Under the pieces are notes generated by a model. It was given only the letters and a program-made list of their open reading frames with translations, made no database searches and had not been told where the DNA came from. The translations under genes and the position numbers were made by a program. 64,000 bases of DNA, from assembly GCF_014284175.1 (NCBI RefSeq), contig NZ_JACOGA010000002.1:222071-286070 (forward strand), read 5' to 3'. This DNA is from Affinundibacterium flavidum. Its GTDB lineage: Bacteria > Pseudomonadota > Gammaproteobacteria > Burkholderiales > Burkholderiaceae_D. This document shows, piece by piece, positions 8,854 to 18,755 of the stretch (its first letter is position 1; every line of letters starts with the position of its first letter).

Positions 8854-9630
8854 TTATTCGTGATACAGCTGACTGCGCCCACCATCAATCAAAATGTCGG
8901 TGGCATTAATGAAGCGCGCTTCGTCACTCGCCAGAAAGAGCGCAGTCTGCGCCACCTCTTCCGGTAAACCTATACGTCCGCATGGCAACAAATCTGCCTG
9001 ACGCTGGCGCTCAGCTTCAGGATCGGGGCAGGAGGCTAGCCAGCTTTGTATCGCTTCGGTCAATATCAATCCCGGTGAAATCGAATTCACCCGGATGCCG
9101 CGTCTCGCGTATTCAATCCCCAAAGAACGCGTCAAGCCTATCAATGCGTGCTTCGCCACCGGATAAGGAAAACAACCGGGAATAATTTTATGTCCATGCA
9201 CAGAAGCGATATTCACAATAGACCCTGCTGCTTGCGCCAGCATTTGCGGTAGCACCGCGCGACTGGCATTCCAAACGCCATCCAGATCCACCGCGAAACA
9301 GCGTTGCCATTGTTCTGTCGTCATTTCTAAAGGATCAGCAAACACATTCATACCAGCGTTATTGATCAAAATGTCGATCTTGCCAAAGCGCGCAACAGCT
9401 TGTTCTGCCAGGCTTTCCATCGACTTACTATCGGCGACATCGGCTTGCACAAACAGGCTATTCTCGCAGCCCAATTCCGCGCTGATAGCTTGTGCGGCAG
9501 CATCGTTCAAATGACTATTTAAAACCACCTTGGCACCTTCACGCACAAAAGCTCTGGCAGTTGCCGCACCGATTCCCAGTGTCGATCCTGTGACGATGGC
9601 GACCTTGCCTTCTAATCTCAAATTAGCCAT
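8854..9630 (-). CDS. SDR-family sugar dehydrogenase, probable D-galactose 1-dehydrogenase
   Basis: 258 aa from the ATG at 9628-9630, chosen over one 27 bp upstream because GAGG sits 6-7 bp before it. It overlaps the araH end (9623) by 8 bp, indicating coupled translation. Classical SDR: cofactor loop VTGSTLGIGAATA at about 11-23, NNAG, catalytic Ser in NIASVHG, YPVAK as the Tyr-Lys pair, and the SPG segment. In this context it would oxidise D-galactose (perhaps also L-arabinose) to the lactone with NAD(P)+. Substrate choice is inferred from dgoD, dgoK and dgoA in the same operon. Confidence 0.82.
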   Translation of the reverse strand: MANLRLEGKVAIVTGSTLGIGAATARAFVREGAKVVLNSHLNDAAAQAISAELGCENSLFVQADVADSKSMESLAEQAVARFGKIDILINNAGMNVFADPLEMTTEQWQRCFAVDLDGVWNASRAVLPQMLAQAAGSIVNIASVHGHKIIPGCFPYPVAKHALIGLTRSLGIEYARRGIRVNSISPGLILTEAIQSWLASCPDPEAERQRQADLLPCGRIGLPEEVAQTALFLASDEARFINATDILIDGGRSQLYHE

Positions 9631-10630
9631 GACGACCTCGTGTTCTGAATTGATCAAACATTACCGCTGCCAACAAAATCAGGCCGCGCATTAAATATTG
9701 GTAAAAGGTATCCACATCTTTTAAGTTCATCACATTTTCGACCGTGCCCATAATTAAGACGCCGATCAGCACCCCAGAAATTTTTGCCTTGCCGCCTTGC
9801 AGCGAGACGCCACCCAAGACGCAAGCAGAGATCACATCAAGTTCAAATCCTTGCGCTGCGTTGGGCTGACCACTGGTAATCCGCGAAGCTAAAATCAAAC
9901 CCGCGATGGCAGTCACCACACCTTGTATCAAAAAAATCCAGACACGTAATGCCCGCACTTTGACGCCCGCCAATTCAGCCGCTTCGGGATTACCGCCTAT
10001 CGCCAAAGTATTCCGCCCGAACACGGTGTGATTTAACAAGACGCCAAAAATGAGAAAACAAATCGCCAAGACGATGACAGGCATAGGTAAGCCCGCAACT
10101 CGTGCATCACCAAAGCTCATGAAACTTTCATTCGAGATCCCGACTGCCTGACCGTTCGACACAATAAAAGCCAGACCACGCACCATCAGCATGGTCGCCA
10201 AAGTCGCGATCAGGGCATTCACGCGCAAATAGGCAATCAAGACGCCATTCCCAGCACCGATCAAAGCGCCTGCCAATACGGCAGCACTGATCGCCAACGC
10301 GACGCTATCGCTGCGCTCCAAAACCAGTGCACCAAGGACGCCAGCGAAAGCAATGGTGGAACCCACCGACAAATCAAAATCACGTGATGCCAGGCACATC
10401 ATCATGGTGCACGCGACCATGCCGATTTGCGAGACCGACAACATCAAGCCTATCAGGTTGGTGCTGGAGAAAAAATTTTCTACTGTGAGGGATAAGACAG
10501 CGAACAAGATCAGATAGGCGAGTGGCATGCCTTGCTTCGCGAGTAGGCTGATGAAGGGATTTGGTTTGCTAATTAGTTTGCTGATTTTTGTGCTTGTTTG
10601 CACTGTGCTTGCTTGGTTCTGGGGTGACAT
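9623..10630 (-). CDS. araH: Sugar ABC transporter permease (AraH type)
   Basis: 335 aa inner-membrane permease of the BPD_transp_2 (ribose/arabinose/galactose) family, with about nine or ten hydrophobic segments. Recognisable: MMMCLASRDFDLSVGS, LIATLATMLMVRGLAF, AELAGVKVRALR and SACVLGGVSLQGGKAKISGV. It forms the channel for the AraF/AraG-like partners. In contrast to the rest of the operon it is separated from araG by 464 bp holding repeat elements, so it may need its own promoter or long read-through. Overlaps the SDR start at its 3' end. Confidence 0.87.
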   Translation of the reverse strand: MSPQNQASTVQTSTKISKLISKPNPFISLLAKQGMPLAYLILFAVLSLTVENFFSSTNLIGLMLSVSQIGMVACTMMMCLASRDFDLSVGSTIAFAGVLGALVLERSDSVALAISAAVLAGALIGAGNGVLIAYLRVNALIATLATMLMVRGLAFIVSNGQAVGISNESFMSFGDARVAGLPMPVIVLAICFLIFGVLLNHTVFGRNTLAIGGNPEAAELAGVKVRALRVWIFLIQGVVTAIAGLILASRITSGQPNAAQGFELDVISACVLGGVSLQGGKAKISGVLIGVLIMGTVENVMNLKDVDTFYQYLMRGLILLAAVMFDQFRTRGRHG

Positions 10631-11094
10631 TTTTTCTTACTCCGAAATTTTTTCTTTTACTTTATATTTTTTGCTGACAATTTCTATTAATCGTTTTACT
10701 GAACTTGGCCTCACTGTTATCCGGGATTAATTTCTTAACAGTACTGCAAATTGATTCCCACCCTTTCATCTTCAATGCGTCAGTATCTACACAAGTCGGT
10801 CCACCACTAAAAGTCCCCCTCCCTTTCAAGGGGAGGGTTAGGGTGGGGATGGGTTATAGGGATGCAATCTGCAATTTCTATTGCACGACTAAAACCCATC
10901 CCCATCCCAACCTTCCCCTTGAAGGGGAAGGGGCTAAAAGCACAAATTCCGACCATTAAAGCTAAAGTTGATTCCTAAGGGAGAGGAAATTTTATACACA
11001 TCTCAACTTACCCAGTAAGACCCAGATCAATCCAGTTTTCGTGCCTTTTTCTTTCCAATCGAATAGTTAAGCATCTATTTCTATTCACCATTCA
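10631..11094. other. Repeat-filled gap between araG and araH
   Basis: 464 bp without a gene in an otherwise tight operon. It contains the lone MITE terminus GTATCTACACAAGT (10783-10796) and the long inverted repeat listed at 10813-10936. No clear promoter for araH was picked out. Confidence 0.6.
10813..10936. repeat. REP-type long inverted repeat
   Basis: Left arm CCCCCTCCCTTTCAAGGGG then GAGGGTTAGGGTGGGGATGGGTT; right arm is its approximate inverse (AACCCATCCCCATCCC, CCTTCCCCTTGAAGGGGAAG). About 40 bp per arm around a 40-bp centre. Each arm is itself palindromic (CCCCTTGAAAGGGG-like). It belongs to the CCCTAACCC-type intergenic repeats also seen at 17731-17978. Confidence 0.75.
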
Positions 11095-12600
11095 TCAATC
11101 AGGCAATGCCAATTTCAATACCGCAGCTTCATTCGCTTCTTCGCGTCTTAATTCACCACTAATCTGACCATCGCGCATGACCATGATGCGGTCTGAGATG
11201 CCTAGGATTTCGGGTAGCTCGCTGGAAATCACAATCACACAACAGCCCGTTTTTGCCACCTCATAAATGATGCGATAGATTTCATTTTTTGCGCCTACAT
11301 CGATGCCGCGAGTGGGTTCGTCCAATATCACCACTTTTAAATTCTCTTGCGCCAGCCAGCGTGCCAGAATCACTTTTTGCTGATTGCCACCGGATAAATT
11401 CGCTATCGTTTGTTCGCGTGAAGGTGTTTTTATATTGAGTTTTTGTATGAACTGATCAGCCAATTGTGCTTCTTCTGCATGACGCAAAAACAGCCCTGCA
11501 ATTAAGTTGCCGCGGCGATTGGCGATATTGATATTTTCTGCGACCGATGCCTGCGCCAAGATACCTTGTTCTTTTCTATCTTCAGGACATAAGACGATCC
11601 CAGAAGTAATTGCCTTGCTCACTATCATCGGCGCCAGCTCTTTACCATCGAGATAGATACTGGCACCAGCAGCGGCACTATCTATGCCATACAGCAGGCG
11701 CATCAATTCAGTACGGCCTGCGCCCACCAAGCCGAAGAAACCCAAGATTTCGCCAGAACGCACAAAAAAACTTTGCGGATTTTGATCTGATCTTGCAGCA
11801 GATTTGGCAACTAGGTTCGTCACCTGCAGACGCGTAGCGCCAACCTGACGTGTTTGATAATCATAAATATCACTGAGCTCGCGTCCGACCATATCGCTGA
11901 TTAGAGTATCTTGCGCCACTGCTGCCATCTGTGCGTGCGTAGCGACTTTTTTTCCGTCCCGAAAAATCGTGCAAGCGTCGCATAAGGCATACAACTCTTC
12001 CAGCCTGTGCGAGATATAAATAATCGTACGCCCTTGCTCACGTAAGTCACGAATGATGCGAAATAAAATCTCGGTCTCACGATGCGACAAACTACTGGTC
12101 GGTTCATCAAATGCAATGATCTGCGCATCTTGCATCAAGGCTTTGCAAATTTCCACCATCTGTCTCTGCGCAATCGACAGATTCACTAACAATTGATCGG
12201 GATCGAGTTCTACGCCCAGTGCTTGCAGACGTTCGCTAACCAATTTGCGTGCGGCAGTTTTGTCGACGAAACCAAAACGGCGCGGCAAACGGCCTAGTAA
12301 AATATTTTCTGTGACGGTCAATTCCGGCACGTATTGCAATTCTTGGTGTATCACCGCCACGCCGGCGGCAATCGCATCACCCGCACTGTGAAATGCCTGC
12401 GCCTGACCAGCGATCCGCAAACATCCATGATCCGGCTTATATTGGCCGCCAAGGATCTTCAATAAGGTCGATTTACCCGCACCGTTTTCACCCAGCAAGC
12501 CATGCACACGGCCAGCCTGTGCGCTAAAGCTGACTTGATTCAGCGCCGTCACTCCGGGAAAAAATTTGGAGACTTGCTCAAATTCTAAATACGCAGACAT
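11095..12600 (-). CDS. araG: Sugar ABC transporter ATP-binding protein (AraG type)
   Basis: 501 aa with two fused ABC domains. First half: Walker [16 protein letters not shown] near 33-47, signature region [15 protein letters not shown], Walker [10 protein letters not shown]. Second half: degenerate loop [16 protein letters not shown], signature [15 protein letters not shown], Walker [21 protein letters not shown]. This is the standard layout of AraG/MglA/RbsA, where the second site lacks a full Walker A. It powers import with AraF and AraH. It starts 13 bp after the binding-protein stop. Confidence 0.92.
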   Translation of the reverse strand: MSAYLEFEQVSKFFPGVTALNQVSFSAQAGRVHGLLGENGAGKSTLLKILGGQYKPDHGCLRIAGQAQAFHSAGDAIAAGVAVIHQELQYVPELTVTENILLGRLPRRFGFVDKTAARKLVSERLQALGVELDPDQLLVNLSIAQRQMVEICKALMQDAQIIAFDEPTSSLSHRETEILFRIIRDLREQGRTIIYISHRLEELYALCDACTIFRDGKKVATHAQMAAVAQDTLISDMVGRELSDIYDYQTRQVGATRLQVTNLVAKSAARSDQNPQSFFVRSGEILGFFGLVGAGRTELMRLLYGIDSAAAGASIYLDGKELAPMIVSKAITSGIVLCPEDRKEQGILAQASVAENINIANRRGNLIAGLFLRHAEEAQLADQFIQKLNIKTPSREQTIANLSGGNQQKVILARWLAQENLKVVILDEPTRGIDVGAKNEIYRIIYEVAKTGCCVIVISSELPEILGISDRIMVMRDGQISGELRREEANEAAVLKLALPD

Positions 12601-12613
12601 CGAACATCACACC

Positions 12614-13645
12614 TTATAAGCCAAACTGTTTGCGCACATCATGTTGATTACTACGCGTCATCAAAGTGCCACTAGTCAAAGTTAATGCCGGTGGCTGACG
12701 GTTGCTGCTGATCCATTCATACATCATCATGCTGGTTTCATAGCCATGACGTTTGGGGCTGATTAATACGCTGCCGAAAAAACCCGTCTGCTTTGGTTTG
12801 GCGAATTCATTTAAAGCACTCTTACTACCACCGATGCCAATTGCCAGCATAGATTCTTGCGTGAATTTCCGCGCTTCTGCGGCACGCACTGCACCGAGTA
12901 CCGCCTCGTCATTCATGCCGAAAATAATCCAGTGTTTAAAACCACTTTGCTTGGTGAGTACAATGTTCGCGGCGTTGTAGGCACTTTCGGTATCGCTTTT
13001 GACCAGATTCGCATCGATCAGATTCGTGACCGGGAATCCACCCGCTTTCAAAGCATCCACAGCGCCCATAGTACGCTCGCGTGCAGTTGGTAATTGGTCG
13101 TACGCTATTCGCATTGCGCCAACTTCTTGCATCTTCCAACCGCGTGCTTTGATTTCTGCCAGCAGGCTAGCGCCAACTTGTTTGCCGATTTCGTAAGCAG
13201 AAATCCCCATGTACGGAATGCTGGCAATCACTTGGCCTTTGCCGTCTTGCAATTGATCATCGACTGAAAATACTTTGAGCTGATGACGTTTCGCTGCGCG
13301 CTCAATCGCACTACCAAGTTTGACATCCGGCGCACAGACGATAAATCCTTGCGCTTTTTGTGCACCCAGATTATCAATCGCCGCCATCAATTTCTCACCA
13401 TTCGGCACGCCAATTTTCACCAGCGTAAAACCTTTTTCACGCGCTGCTTGTTCAGCATATTTCCATTCATCTTGAAACCAGGGCTCTTCTGCTTGTTTGA
13501 CCAGAAAGCCGATTTTTATCGGATCTGCTGCAAATGCAGATGCACCACAAAATAAAGAAGCCAGGCTTAAGCCGGCTAATTGCAAAGTGCTACGGCGTTT
13601 TTGATTTAAGGTATAACTTGGCTGATTTTTTAACTTGGCTTTCAT
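12614..13645 (-). CDS. araF: Periplasmic L-arabinose/D-galactose-binding protein (AraF type)
   Basis: 343 aa from the ATG at 13643-13645, preferred to one 6 bp upstream because GGAG lies at normal distance only for the inner ATG. Signal peptide with TLQLAGLSLASLFCGASAFA. The mature start KIGFLVKQAEEPWFQDEWKY closely follows the E. coli AraF start, and IIFGMNDEAVLGAVRAAEARKF and TGFFGSVLISPKRHGYE match its later ligand-contact regions. AraF-type proteins bind L-arabinose, D-galactose and D-fucose; the catabolic genes here argue for galactose as the main cargo. Confidence 0.9.
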   Translation of the reverse strand: MKAKLKNQPSYTLNQKRRSTLQLAGLSLASLFCGASAFAADPIKIGFLVKQAEEPWFQDEWKYAEQAAREKGFTLVKIGVPNGEKLMAAIDNLGAQKAQGFIVCAPDVKLGSAIERAAKRHQLKVFSVDDQLQDGKGQVIASIPYMGISAYEIGKQVGASLLAEIKARGWKMQEVGAMRIAYDQLPTARERTMGAVDALKAGGFPVTNLIDANLVKSDTESAYNAANIVLTKQSGFKHWIIFGMNDEAVLGAVRAAEARKFTQESMLAIGIGGSKSALNEFAKPKQTGFFGSVLISPKRHGYETSMMMYEWISSNRQPPALTLTSGTLMTRSNQHDVRKQFGL

Positions 13646-13701
13646 TTTCATCTCCGTATTTTTCTATTTATTTTCTTATTTATTTTTCTATTTATCGTGA
13701 C

Positions 13702-14622
13702 TCAATCATCTAAATCATTCAGCGGGTTATGCGCAACATCATTAAACAAAGTATCTGTCACACCCCGCACATCCGACAAGCGTAGGCCAAACAAACCTCC
13801 CGCTTCAGGCATTTGTAGCAATTCGGTCGCCGTCATATCTTTACGCGAACTAGTCAGCACTAATTGATTCAATTCTGCAGAGCCAAAGGCCGGACAGGTA
13901 GGATTCTTGGCTGGTAGCTTGACGATTTGCAGTACACGTCCATCCGCTGCATATTGCACTACCCGACTCGCGCCCCATTGTGCATTCCACAAACAGCCTT
14001 GTTCGTCGATCACAGAACCATCGGGATAGGCATGTTTTTCGGTCTCAACAAACAGGCGAATATTACTAACATTCGCACTCGCCGCATCGTAATCACATTG
14101 CAAAATACGCTGGCTGACGGTATCGCAAAAATACATGGTCTTGCCATCCAAACTAAAACAAATACTATTCGCGATGGCCACTGCTGGCAGGTCTACCTGA
14201 CGCAAACCATGCTGCATCGAATATTGATAGAAATGTCCTATTCCCTCCCGCTTTGGGGACTGATCTATGCTACCAAATACATAGTTACCGACACGGTCTG
14301 TACGTCCATCATTAACCCGGGTACTCGGCAAATCGATTTCTATTTGCACTAGTGGTTCTATCTGGCGTGTATTAATATCGAACAGTGCCAGACTCTTCGT
14401 CATGCCCAACAAAATTTTTCCTGATTGACACAACACGAAGGAACCAACGCGATCAGGCGTGCTGTACATCGTCGGCGCAACATAGCTTTCGCGCCAGCGA
14501 TAAATGGCGCTGGCTTCTATATCAGTCCACCACCAGCATTGGCGTTGACTATCCCACAACAAGCTTTCTCCTAAAGTTGCTTGTTGCGCTAACAGACATG
14601 ACATAAACTGCGTCGAATTCAT
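13702..14622 (-). CDS. SMP-30/gluconolactonase-family sugar lactonase
   Basis: 306 aa six-bladed beta-propeller of the SMP-30/regucalcin family. Visible: LGESLLWDSQRQCWWWTDIEA near 16-36 with the metal-ligand glutamate, RVNDGRTDRVGNYVFGS with the conserved Asn/Asp, NSICFSLDGKTMYFCDT, and YPDGSVIDEQGCLWNAQWG with another metal Asp. It would hydrolyse galactonolactone made by the SDR enzyme to galactonate. Its ATG overlaps the dgoA stop in TGATG. The C-terminus ends in an acidic NPLNDLDD tail. Confidence 0.87.
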   Translation of the reverse strand: MNSTQFMSCLLAQQATLGESLLWDSQRQCWWWTDIEASAIYRWRESYVAPTMYSTPDRVGSFVLCQSGKILLGMTKSLALFDINTRQIEPLVQIEIDLPSTRVNDGRTDRVGNYVFGSIDQSPKREGIGHFYQYSMQHGLRQVDLPAVAIANSICFSLDGKTMYFCDTVSQRILQCDYDAASANVSNIRLFVETEKHAYPDGSVIDEQGCLWNAQWGASRVVQYAADGRVLQIVKLPAKNPTCPAFGSAELNQLVLTSSRKDMTATELLQMPEAGGLFGLRLSDVRGVTDTLFNDVAHNPLNDLDD

Positions 14623-15335
14623 CAGATTTCAATCTCAAAAAAATGTTCTGATTTTGGCATATCAGCATTAGATATTGGCACTTTTTTTCCGACAGTCTGA
14701 CAAGCACTATGCCAAGCCTGTATCAAGCCTGCCGCCCTGTTCTCGACCTCGACGAGCGACATGCCTGCACTGTACAAACTACCACCTAAACCAAAGCCAC
14801 TAGCACCTGCCTGCAAATAGGCGTCCATATTATCCAAACCTATGCCGCCGACTGGAAACAGATACGGTGTTGACGACAATACAGTACGCATTGCTTTTAG
14901 CACCGGAGCACTGATCAATTCTGCCGGATACAATTTCAAGGCATCGGCACCTGCTTGCAAAGCGGCAAACGCTTCTGTCACCGAACTCACGCCGGGAATA
15001 CAAATCATGTCTGCGGCTTTAGCCGCGCGCACTATCTCCAAATCGACATGCGGCATTACCACTAGATTGGCCTGCAAATCGCGCAGATGAAACACATCGC
15101 GCAATTGTGTTACGGTACCAGCGCCAAACAAGGCATCAGCAGGCAGACAATCACGCAAAATCGCAATCGACCGCAAAGCCTCGGGCGAAGTCAAAGGGAC
15201 TTCAATCAAACGAAATCCTTGACGATACAAGCTGAGCGCGACACTCTCGACTTCTGCCGGACGTATGCCGCGTAAAATTGCAATTAATGGCAAGTGCTTG
15301 ACAGCGGTTTGCAGATGCAAGGATGTAGATCTCAT
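14622..15335 (-). CDS. dgoA: 2-dehydro-3-deoxy-6-phosphogalactonate aldolase
   Basis: 237 aa class I aldolase of the KDPG/KDPGal family. It splits KDPGal into pyruvate and D-glyceraldehyde 3-phosphate. LIAILRGIRPAEV at the start, the catalytic-type glutamate in RLIEVPLTSPEA, FGAGTVTQLRDV, and the Schiff-base lysine in DALKLYPAEL are all visible, with the phosphate loop VGGIGLDNM. The length exceeds E. coli DgoA (205 aa) by a ~30-residue C-terminal tail ending EHFFEIEI. The ATG overlaps the dgoK stop (ATGA). Confidence 0.92.
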   Translation of the reverse strand: MRSTSLHLQTAVKHLPLIAILRGIRPAEVESVALSLYRQGFRLIEVPLTSPEALRSIAILRDCLPADALFGAGTVTQLRDVFHLRDLQANLVVMPHVDLEIVRAAKAADMICIPGVSSVTEAFAALQAGADALKLYPAELISAPVLKAMRTVLSSTPYLFPVGGIGLDNMDAYLQAGASGFGLGGSLYSAGMSLVEVENRAAGLIQAWHSACQTVGKKVPISNADMPKSEHFFEIEI

Positions 15336-16339
15336 ACATTCACCTTATGTGCAAGCTTGGTCGCATGGACACCAGCAGTGGCACGCTCTATCGCCCATAA
15401 GCCTACTGGTGCCGTATTCGACAAGATGCTTGCATTGAGTACGCCGCAGTGCGACAGCGCCTGCGCATAGTGAGCACACAAACTAGGATCACCAACTAAA
15501 ATCAAAGGCGCTTGCTCCAAACCTGCGGCTAAGCGCCAACCCAGACCCGCCTGAATTTCATGCCCTATCAACAAACCGGATAAGTAATCCGCCAGTGATG
15601 AAGGTGGCATCATTTCCATTAAACCTAAAGTGCGAACTGCAAACAATTGATGTGCAAACCCCAGGTACATGCCTTGCCGCGCATCTTCAACCCCTCGCAA
15701 AAAGGCAATCGGATCAAGTTCATTTTGCTGACTAGGCATCAAACGCCCCAACACTGAATGCTGGCGCAAAATCGCAAACAACTCGCCAGTCATGTGGGTT
15801 GCAAATGCAGTCACTTTGCCTTGTTCTATCTGTACCCATTTTGAATGGGTGCCTGGCAAAATAATGCAAGAGCGTTGACTCGCTTCGGGGCGCAGGCTCA
15901 AGACCCCGGCAATTTGTGTCTCTTCACCGCGCATCACATCGGGTACACCATTCGCCGGACGGTAAGCCATGCCCGGCACGATATCAAAGCGGCGCTGATC
16001 CACTCCTTTTACAGACATCACACGTGCCGCAATTGCATTCACATCCGATGGGCAAGCCACATACGGCACTTCCAACCAACCGTGTTTGCTACCGACCATG
16101 CCGCATGCCAGCACTTTGATATCTGGATATTCTTGCAGCCAATCGCCCGCCAGTTGCTCCAAGCTTTGCTCATAAGCCCAGGCTGAGCCGTTCATACTAG
16201 AACTCCCTTGTGCACTGGTACGAGTTGCCAGCACTTCGCCATAACTACCTATAAGAAATACCCGCAAACAGGTACTACCCCAATCGACGCCAATCAGATG
16301 CGGATCAAGCGTCACTATTTCTTTATTAATGGCTACCAT
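15332..16339 (-). CDS. dgoK: 2-dehydro-3-deoxygalactonokinase
   Basis: 335 aa. Phosphorylates KDGal with ATP. The start [17 protein letters not shown] is the ASKHA-type phosphate-1 segment, and [35 protein letters not shown] and [11 protein letters not shown] are characteristic of DgoK. It overlaps the dgoD 3' end by 7 bp and its own stop overlaps dgoA, so dgoD-dgoK-dgoA-lactonase translate as a coupled block. Confidence 0.92.
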   Translation of the reverse strand: MVAINKEIVTLDPHLIGVDWGSTCLRVFLIGSYGEVLATRTSAQGSSSMNGSAWAYEQSLEQLAGDWLQEYPDIKVLACGMVGSKHGWLEVPYVACPSDVNAIAARVMSVKGVDQRRFDIVPGMAYRPANGVPDVMRGEETQIAGVLSLRPEASQRSCIILPGTHSKWVQIEQGKVTAFATHMTGELFAILRQHSVLGRLMPSQQNELDPIAFLRGVEDARQGMYLGFAHQLFAVRTLGLMEMMPPSSLADYLSGLLIGHEIQAGLGWRLAAGLEQAPLILVGDPSLCAHYAQALSHCGVLNASILSNTAPVGLWAIERATAGVHATKLAHKVNV

Positions 16340-17481
16340 TCTGCAATACTCCCATCAGCGTGACGCCAGACTGGATTACGCCAGTCTGCTGCATTTTTAC
16401 TCGCTTCAATCACACGCTGTTCGTCAACTTCTACACCCAGACCTGGCTTAGTGAAGGGTTTGATATACCCATTTTCTAAGGCAAAATCTTCGCGATTCAC
16501 AACATAATCGAGCAACTCTGCGCCTTGGTTGTAATGGATGCCCATGCTCTGTTCTTGCAGTACCGCGTTATGCGATACAAAATCAACCTGCAAGCATGAG
16601 GCCAAGGCCACAGGTCCTAGAGGGCAATGCGGTGCTAAGGCAATATCGTAAGCTTCCGCCATCGCGGCGATTTTGACGCATTCTGTAATGCCGCCTGCAT
16701 GCGATAAATCTGGCTGTACTATCGACAAACCGCCTTGTTCAAACACACGCTTAAATTCATAACGTGAATACATACGTTCACCAGCAGCCAAAGGAATACA
16801 GGTGCTATTCGCTAAGCGCGGATAATATTCAGCGTTCTCGGCTAACACCGGTTCCTCAACAAACAAGGGGCGATAAGGCTCTAATTCACGCAACAAGACT
16901 TTGGCCATAGGCGCACTAACGCGCCCATGAAAATCCAAACCAAATTCAATTTCATTTCCAAAAGCAGCGCGGATCTCCGCGACACGACCCACCGCGGCAT
17001 CAATGGCAATCGAGCTATCAATCATCGCTAACTCTTCGGTGCCATTCATCTTAAAAGTATCGAAACCGAGCTCACGTAATTTACGTATGCTTGCGATTAC
17101 ATCAGCCGGACGATCACCACCAACCCAGCTATACGTTTTCATCTTATCGCGCACCAAGCCACCAAGTAATTCATACACTGGCACGCCCAAGGCCTTGCCT
17201 TTAATATCCCACAGCGCTTGATCAATACCAGCAATCGCACTCATCAAAATCGCACCACCACGATAAAAGCCACCGCGATACATTTCTTGCCAAAGGTCGT
17301 TAATACGCGAAGGATCTTTACCAATCAAATTCGGCGCAAATTCCTGCACTGCAGTTTCAACTGTGCGGGCACGACCTTCAATTACAGGCTCACCCCAACC
17401 GGTAATGCCCACATCGGTTTCAATTTTCAACAGCATCCAACGCGGTGGAATGCGATAAGTCGTCAGTTTTGTAATCTGCAT
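16333..17481 (-). CDS. dgoD: D-galactonate dehydratase
   Basis: 382 aa, identical in length to E. coli DgoD and near-gapless against it from memory ([58 protein letters not shown]). Enolase-superfamily enzyme dehydrating galactonate to 2-keto-3-deoxygalactonate with Mg2+. The metal and acid-base residues are present in [28 protein letters not shown] and the later APHCPLGP histidine. First gene of the locus; its promoter must lie in the 535-bp gap before msrA that also holds a repeat element. Confidence 0.96.
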   Translation of the reverse strand: MQITKLTTYRIPPRWMLLKIETDVGITGWGEPVIEGRARTVETAVQEFAPNLIGKDPSRINDLWQEMYRGGFYRGGAILMSAIAGIDQALWDIKGKALGVPVYELLGGLVRDKMKTYSWVGGDRPADVIASIRKLRELGFDTFKMNGTEELAMIDSSIAIDAAVGRVAEIRAAFGNEIEFGLDFHGRVSAPMAKVLLRELEPYRPLFVEEPVLAENAEYYPRLANSTCIPLAAGERMYSRYEFKRVFEQGGLSIVQPDLSHAGGITECVKIAAMAEAYDIALAPHCPLGPVALASCLQVDFVSHNAVLQEQSMGIHYNQGAELLDYVVNREDFALENGYIKPFTKPGLGVEVDEQRVIEASKNAADWRNPVWRHADGSIAEW

Positions 17482-17730
17482 AAGGCGTCTATAAAGCGTA
17501 GATAAAGCGGAATCGAGAAAAGAATAAACCGCAGTGTAGAACCTAGAGCTAGATCATAAATATGAATTATATTACTCTAGATATATTAATTTGGAATACA
17601 TAGCGTGCGCAGAGATAAGGATCAGAAAATAGAAGGAAAAAAGAGACGGAATTTCTAAAATACAATTCTTTGTTTGAAAGAATTTTTTCAGGGAGCGGGG
17701 GTAGATAGGATTGCTGAAGTAATGTTTAAG

Positions 17731-17978
17731 GTTCCCTCTCCCGCGAGCGGGAGAGGGTTAGGGTGAGGGAAATTCAGCAACGGCAATATTAGTAGTGAAA
17801 CCACAAAATTAATTACAGATTCACTCCCAAAATTGTGAGTCTAATAATGCAAAGCAGACCTGAAAAAATCATAGGGACAGAAATTTCGCAATTTCTTTCT
17901 TGATTTATGCCTTTGTAAGACTTTGCAGATACTGAACCACCCTCACCCTAGCCCTCTCCCGCCTGCGAGAGAGGGGAC
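17731..17978. repeat. Long inverted repeat element (CCCTCTCCC / GGGAGAGGG type)
   Basis: Left end GTTCCCTCTCCCGCGAGCGG, then GAGAGGGTTAGGGTGAGGG; right end, about 200 bp away, reads CCCTCACCCTAGCCCTCTCC then CGCCTGCGAGAGAGGGG, its near-inverse. The centre is non-coding. It occupies the middle of the gap between dgoD and msrA (17482-18016), which has no other gene. Confidence 0.75.
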
Positions 17979-18016
17979 ATGTGGATCCGCAGCTTACTGA
18001 GCGTTATCAACGCTAA

Positions 18017-18559
18017 TCATGTAATCAACTTATCCGCAAACGCCTTACGCGCCTTAGCCACTTTCGGTGCCACCACAAACGAGCAATAGCCTTGCTGCGG
18101 ATGCTGGCGGAAATAGTTTTGATGATATGCCTCTGCCAGGTAGAACTGCGGTGCAAGACTTAGCTCGGTAACGATGGGATCGTCCCAAACGCTGCGCATT
18201 TTTTGCATGACTTCTTGCGCGATTTTTTTCTGTTCTTGATCATGGTAATAAATCACCGAACGATATTGCGTACCTTGATCAGCGCCCTGACGATTGAGCG
18301 TGGTCGGGTCATGGATAATGAAGAAAATTTCCAGAATGTCGGCATAGCTAATCGAGGACGGGTCAAAGCGCAAACGCACGACTTCGGCATGCCCAGTCGT
18401 TCCTGTGCAAATTTGCTCATAAGTCGGATTATGAATTTGACCACCGCAATAGCCAGATTCCACACTGCTGATGCCACGAATCTGTTGGAAAACTGCCTCG
18501 GTACACCAAAAACATCCACCACCTAAAGTGGCAACTTGTTCAATTTGCATATTCATCAT
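18017..18559 (-). CDS. msrA: Peptide-methionine (S)-S-oxide reductase MsrA
   Basis: 180 aa cytoplasmic repair enzyme reducing the S-epimer of methionine sulfoxide in proteins. Catalytic GCFWCTE motif at residues 15-21, preceded by ATLGGG; further family blocks VESGYCGG, YEQICTGTTGHAEVV, HDPTTLNRQGADQGTQYRS and YHQNYF. Two adjacent ATG codons after GGAGAGAA make either start possible within one codon. Single gene, divergent from the condensin operon across a 196-bp gap. Confidence 0.95.
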   Translation of the reverse strand: MMNMQIEQVATLGGGCFWCTEAVFQQIRGISSVESGYCGGQIHNPTYEQICTGTTGHAEVVRLRFDPSSISYADILEIFFIIHDPTTLNRQGADQGTQYRSVIYYHDQEQKKIAQEVMQKMRSVWDDPIVTELSLAPQFYLAEAYHQNYFRQHPQQGYCSFVVAPKVAKARKAFADKLIT

Positions 18560-18755
18560 TTCTCTCCAAACTAGTCAAAATCAGGGTTTTGTCTACTTTT
18601 AGTCTATTTTTAACGCACATTCTTACACTATTTGCCTTAAAGGAAATATTACGATACTTTTTTCACTTTCAAAGACAAAAAAGAACTGCAAGATAAGCAC
18701 CTAAAAGTAAATTTCTAACAATACTAAACCACTGCCCAAGCGGGTAAAATGCGGC

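Noticed and set aside
10705..10959. 84-codon plus-strand frame in the araG-araH gap
   Set aside because: Covers the REP-type inverted repeat and encodes Pro/Leu-rich repeat-derived residues only.
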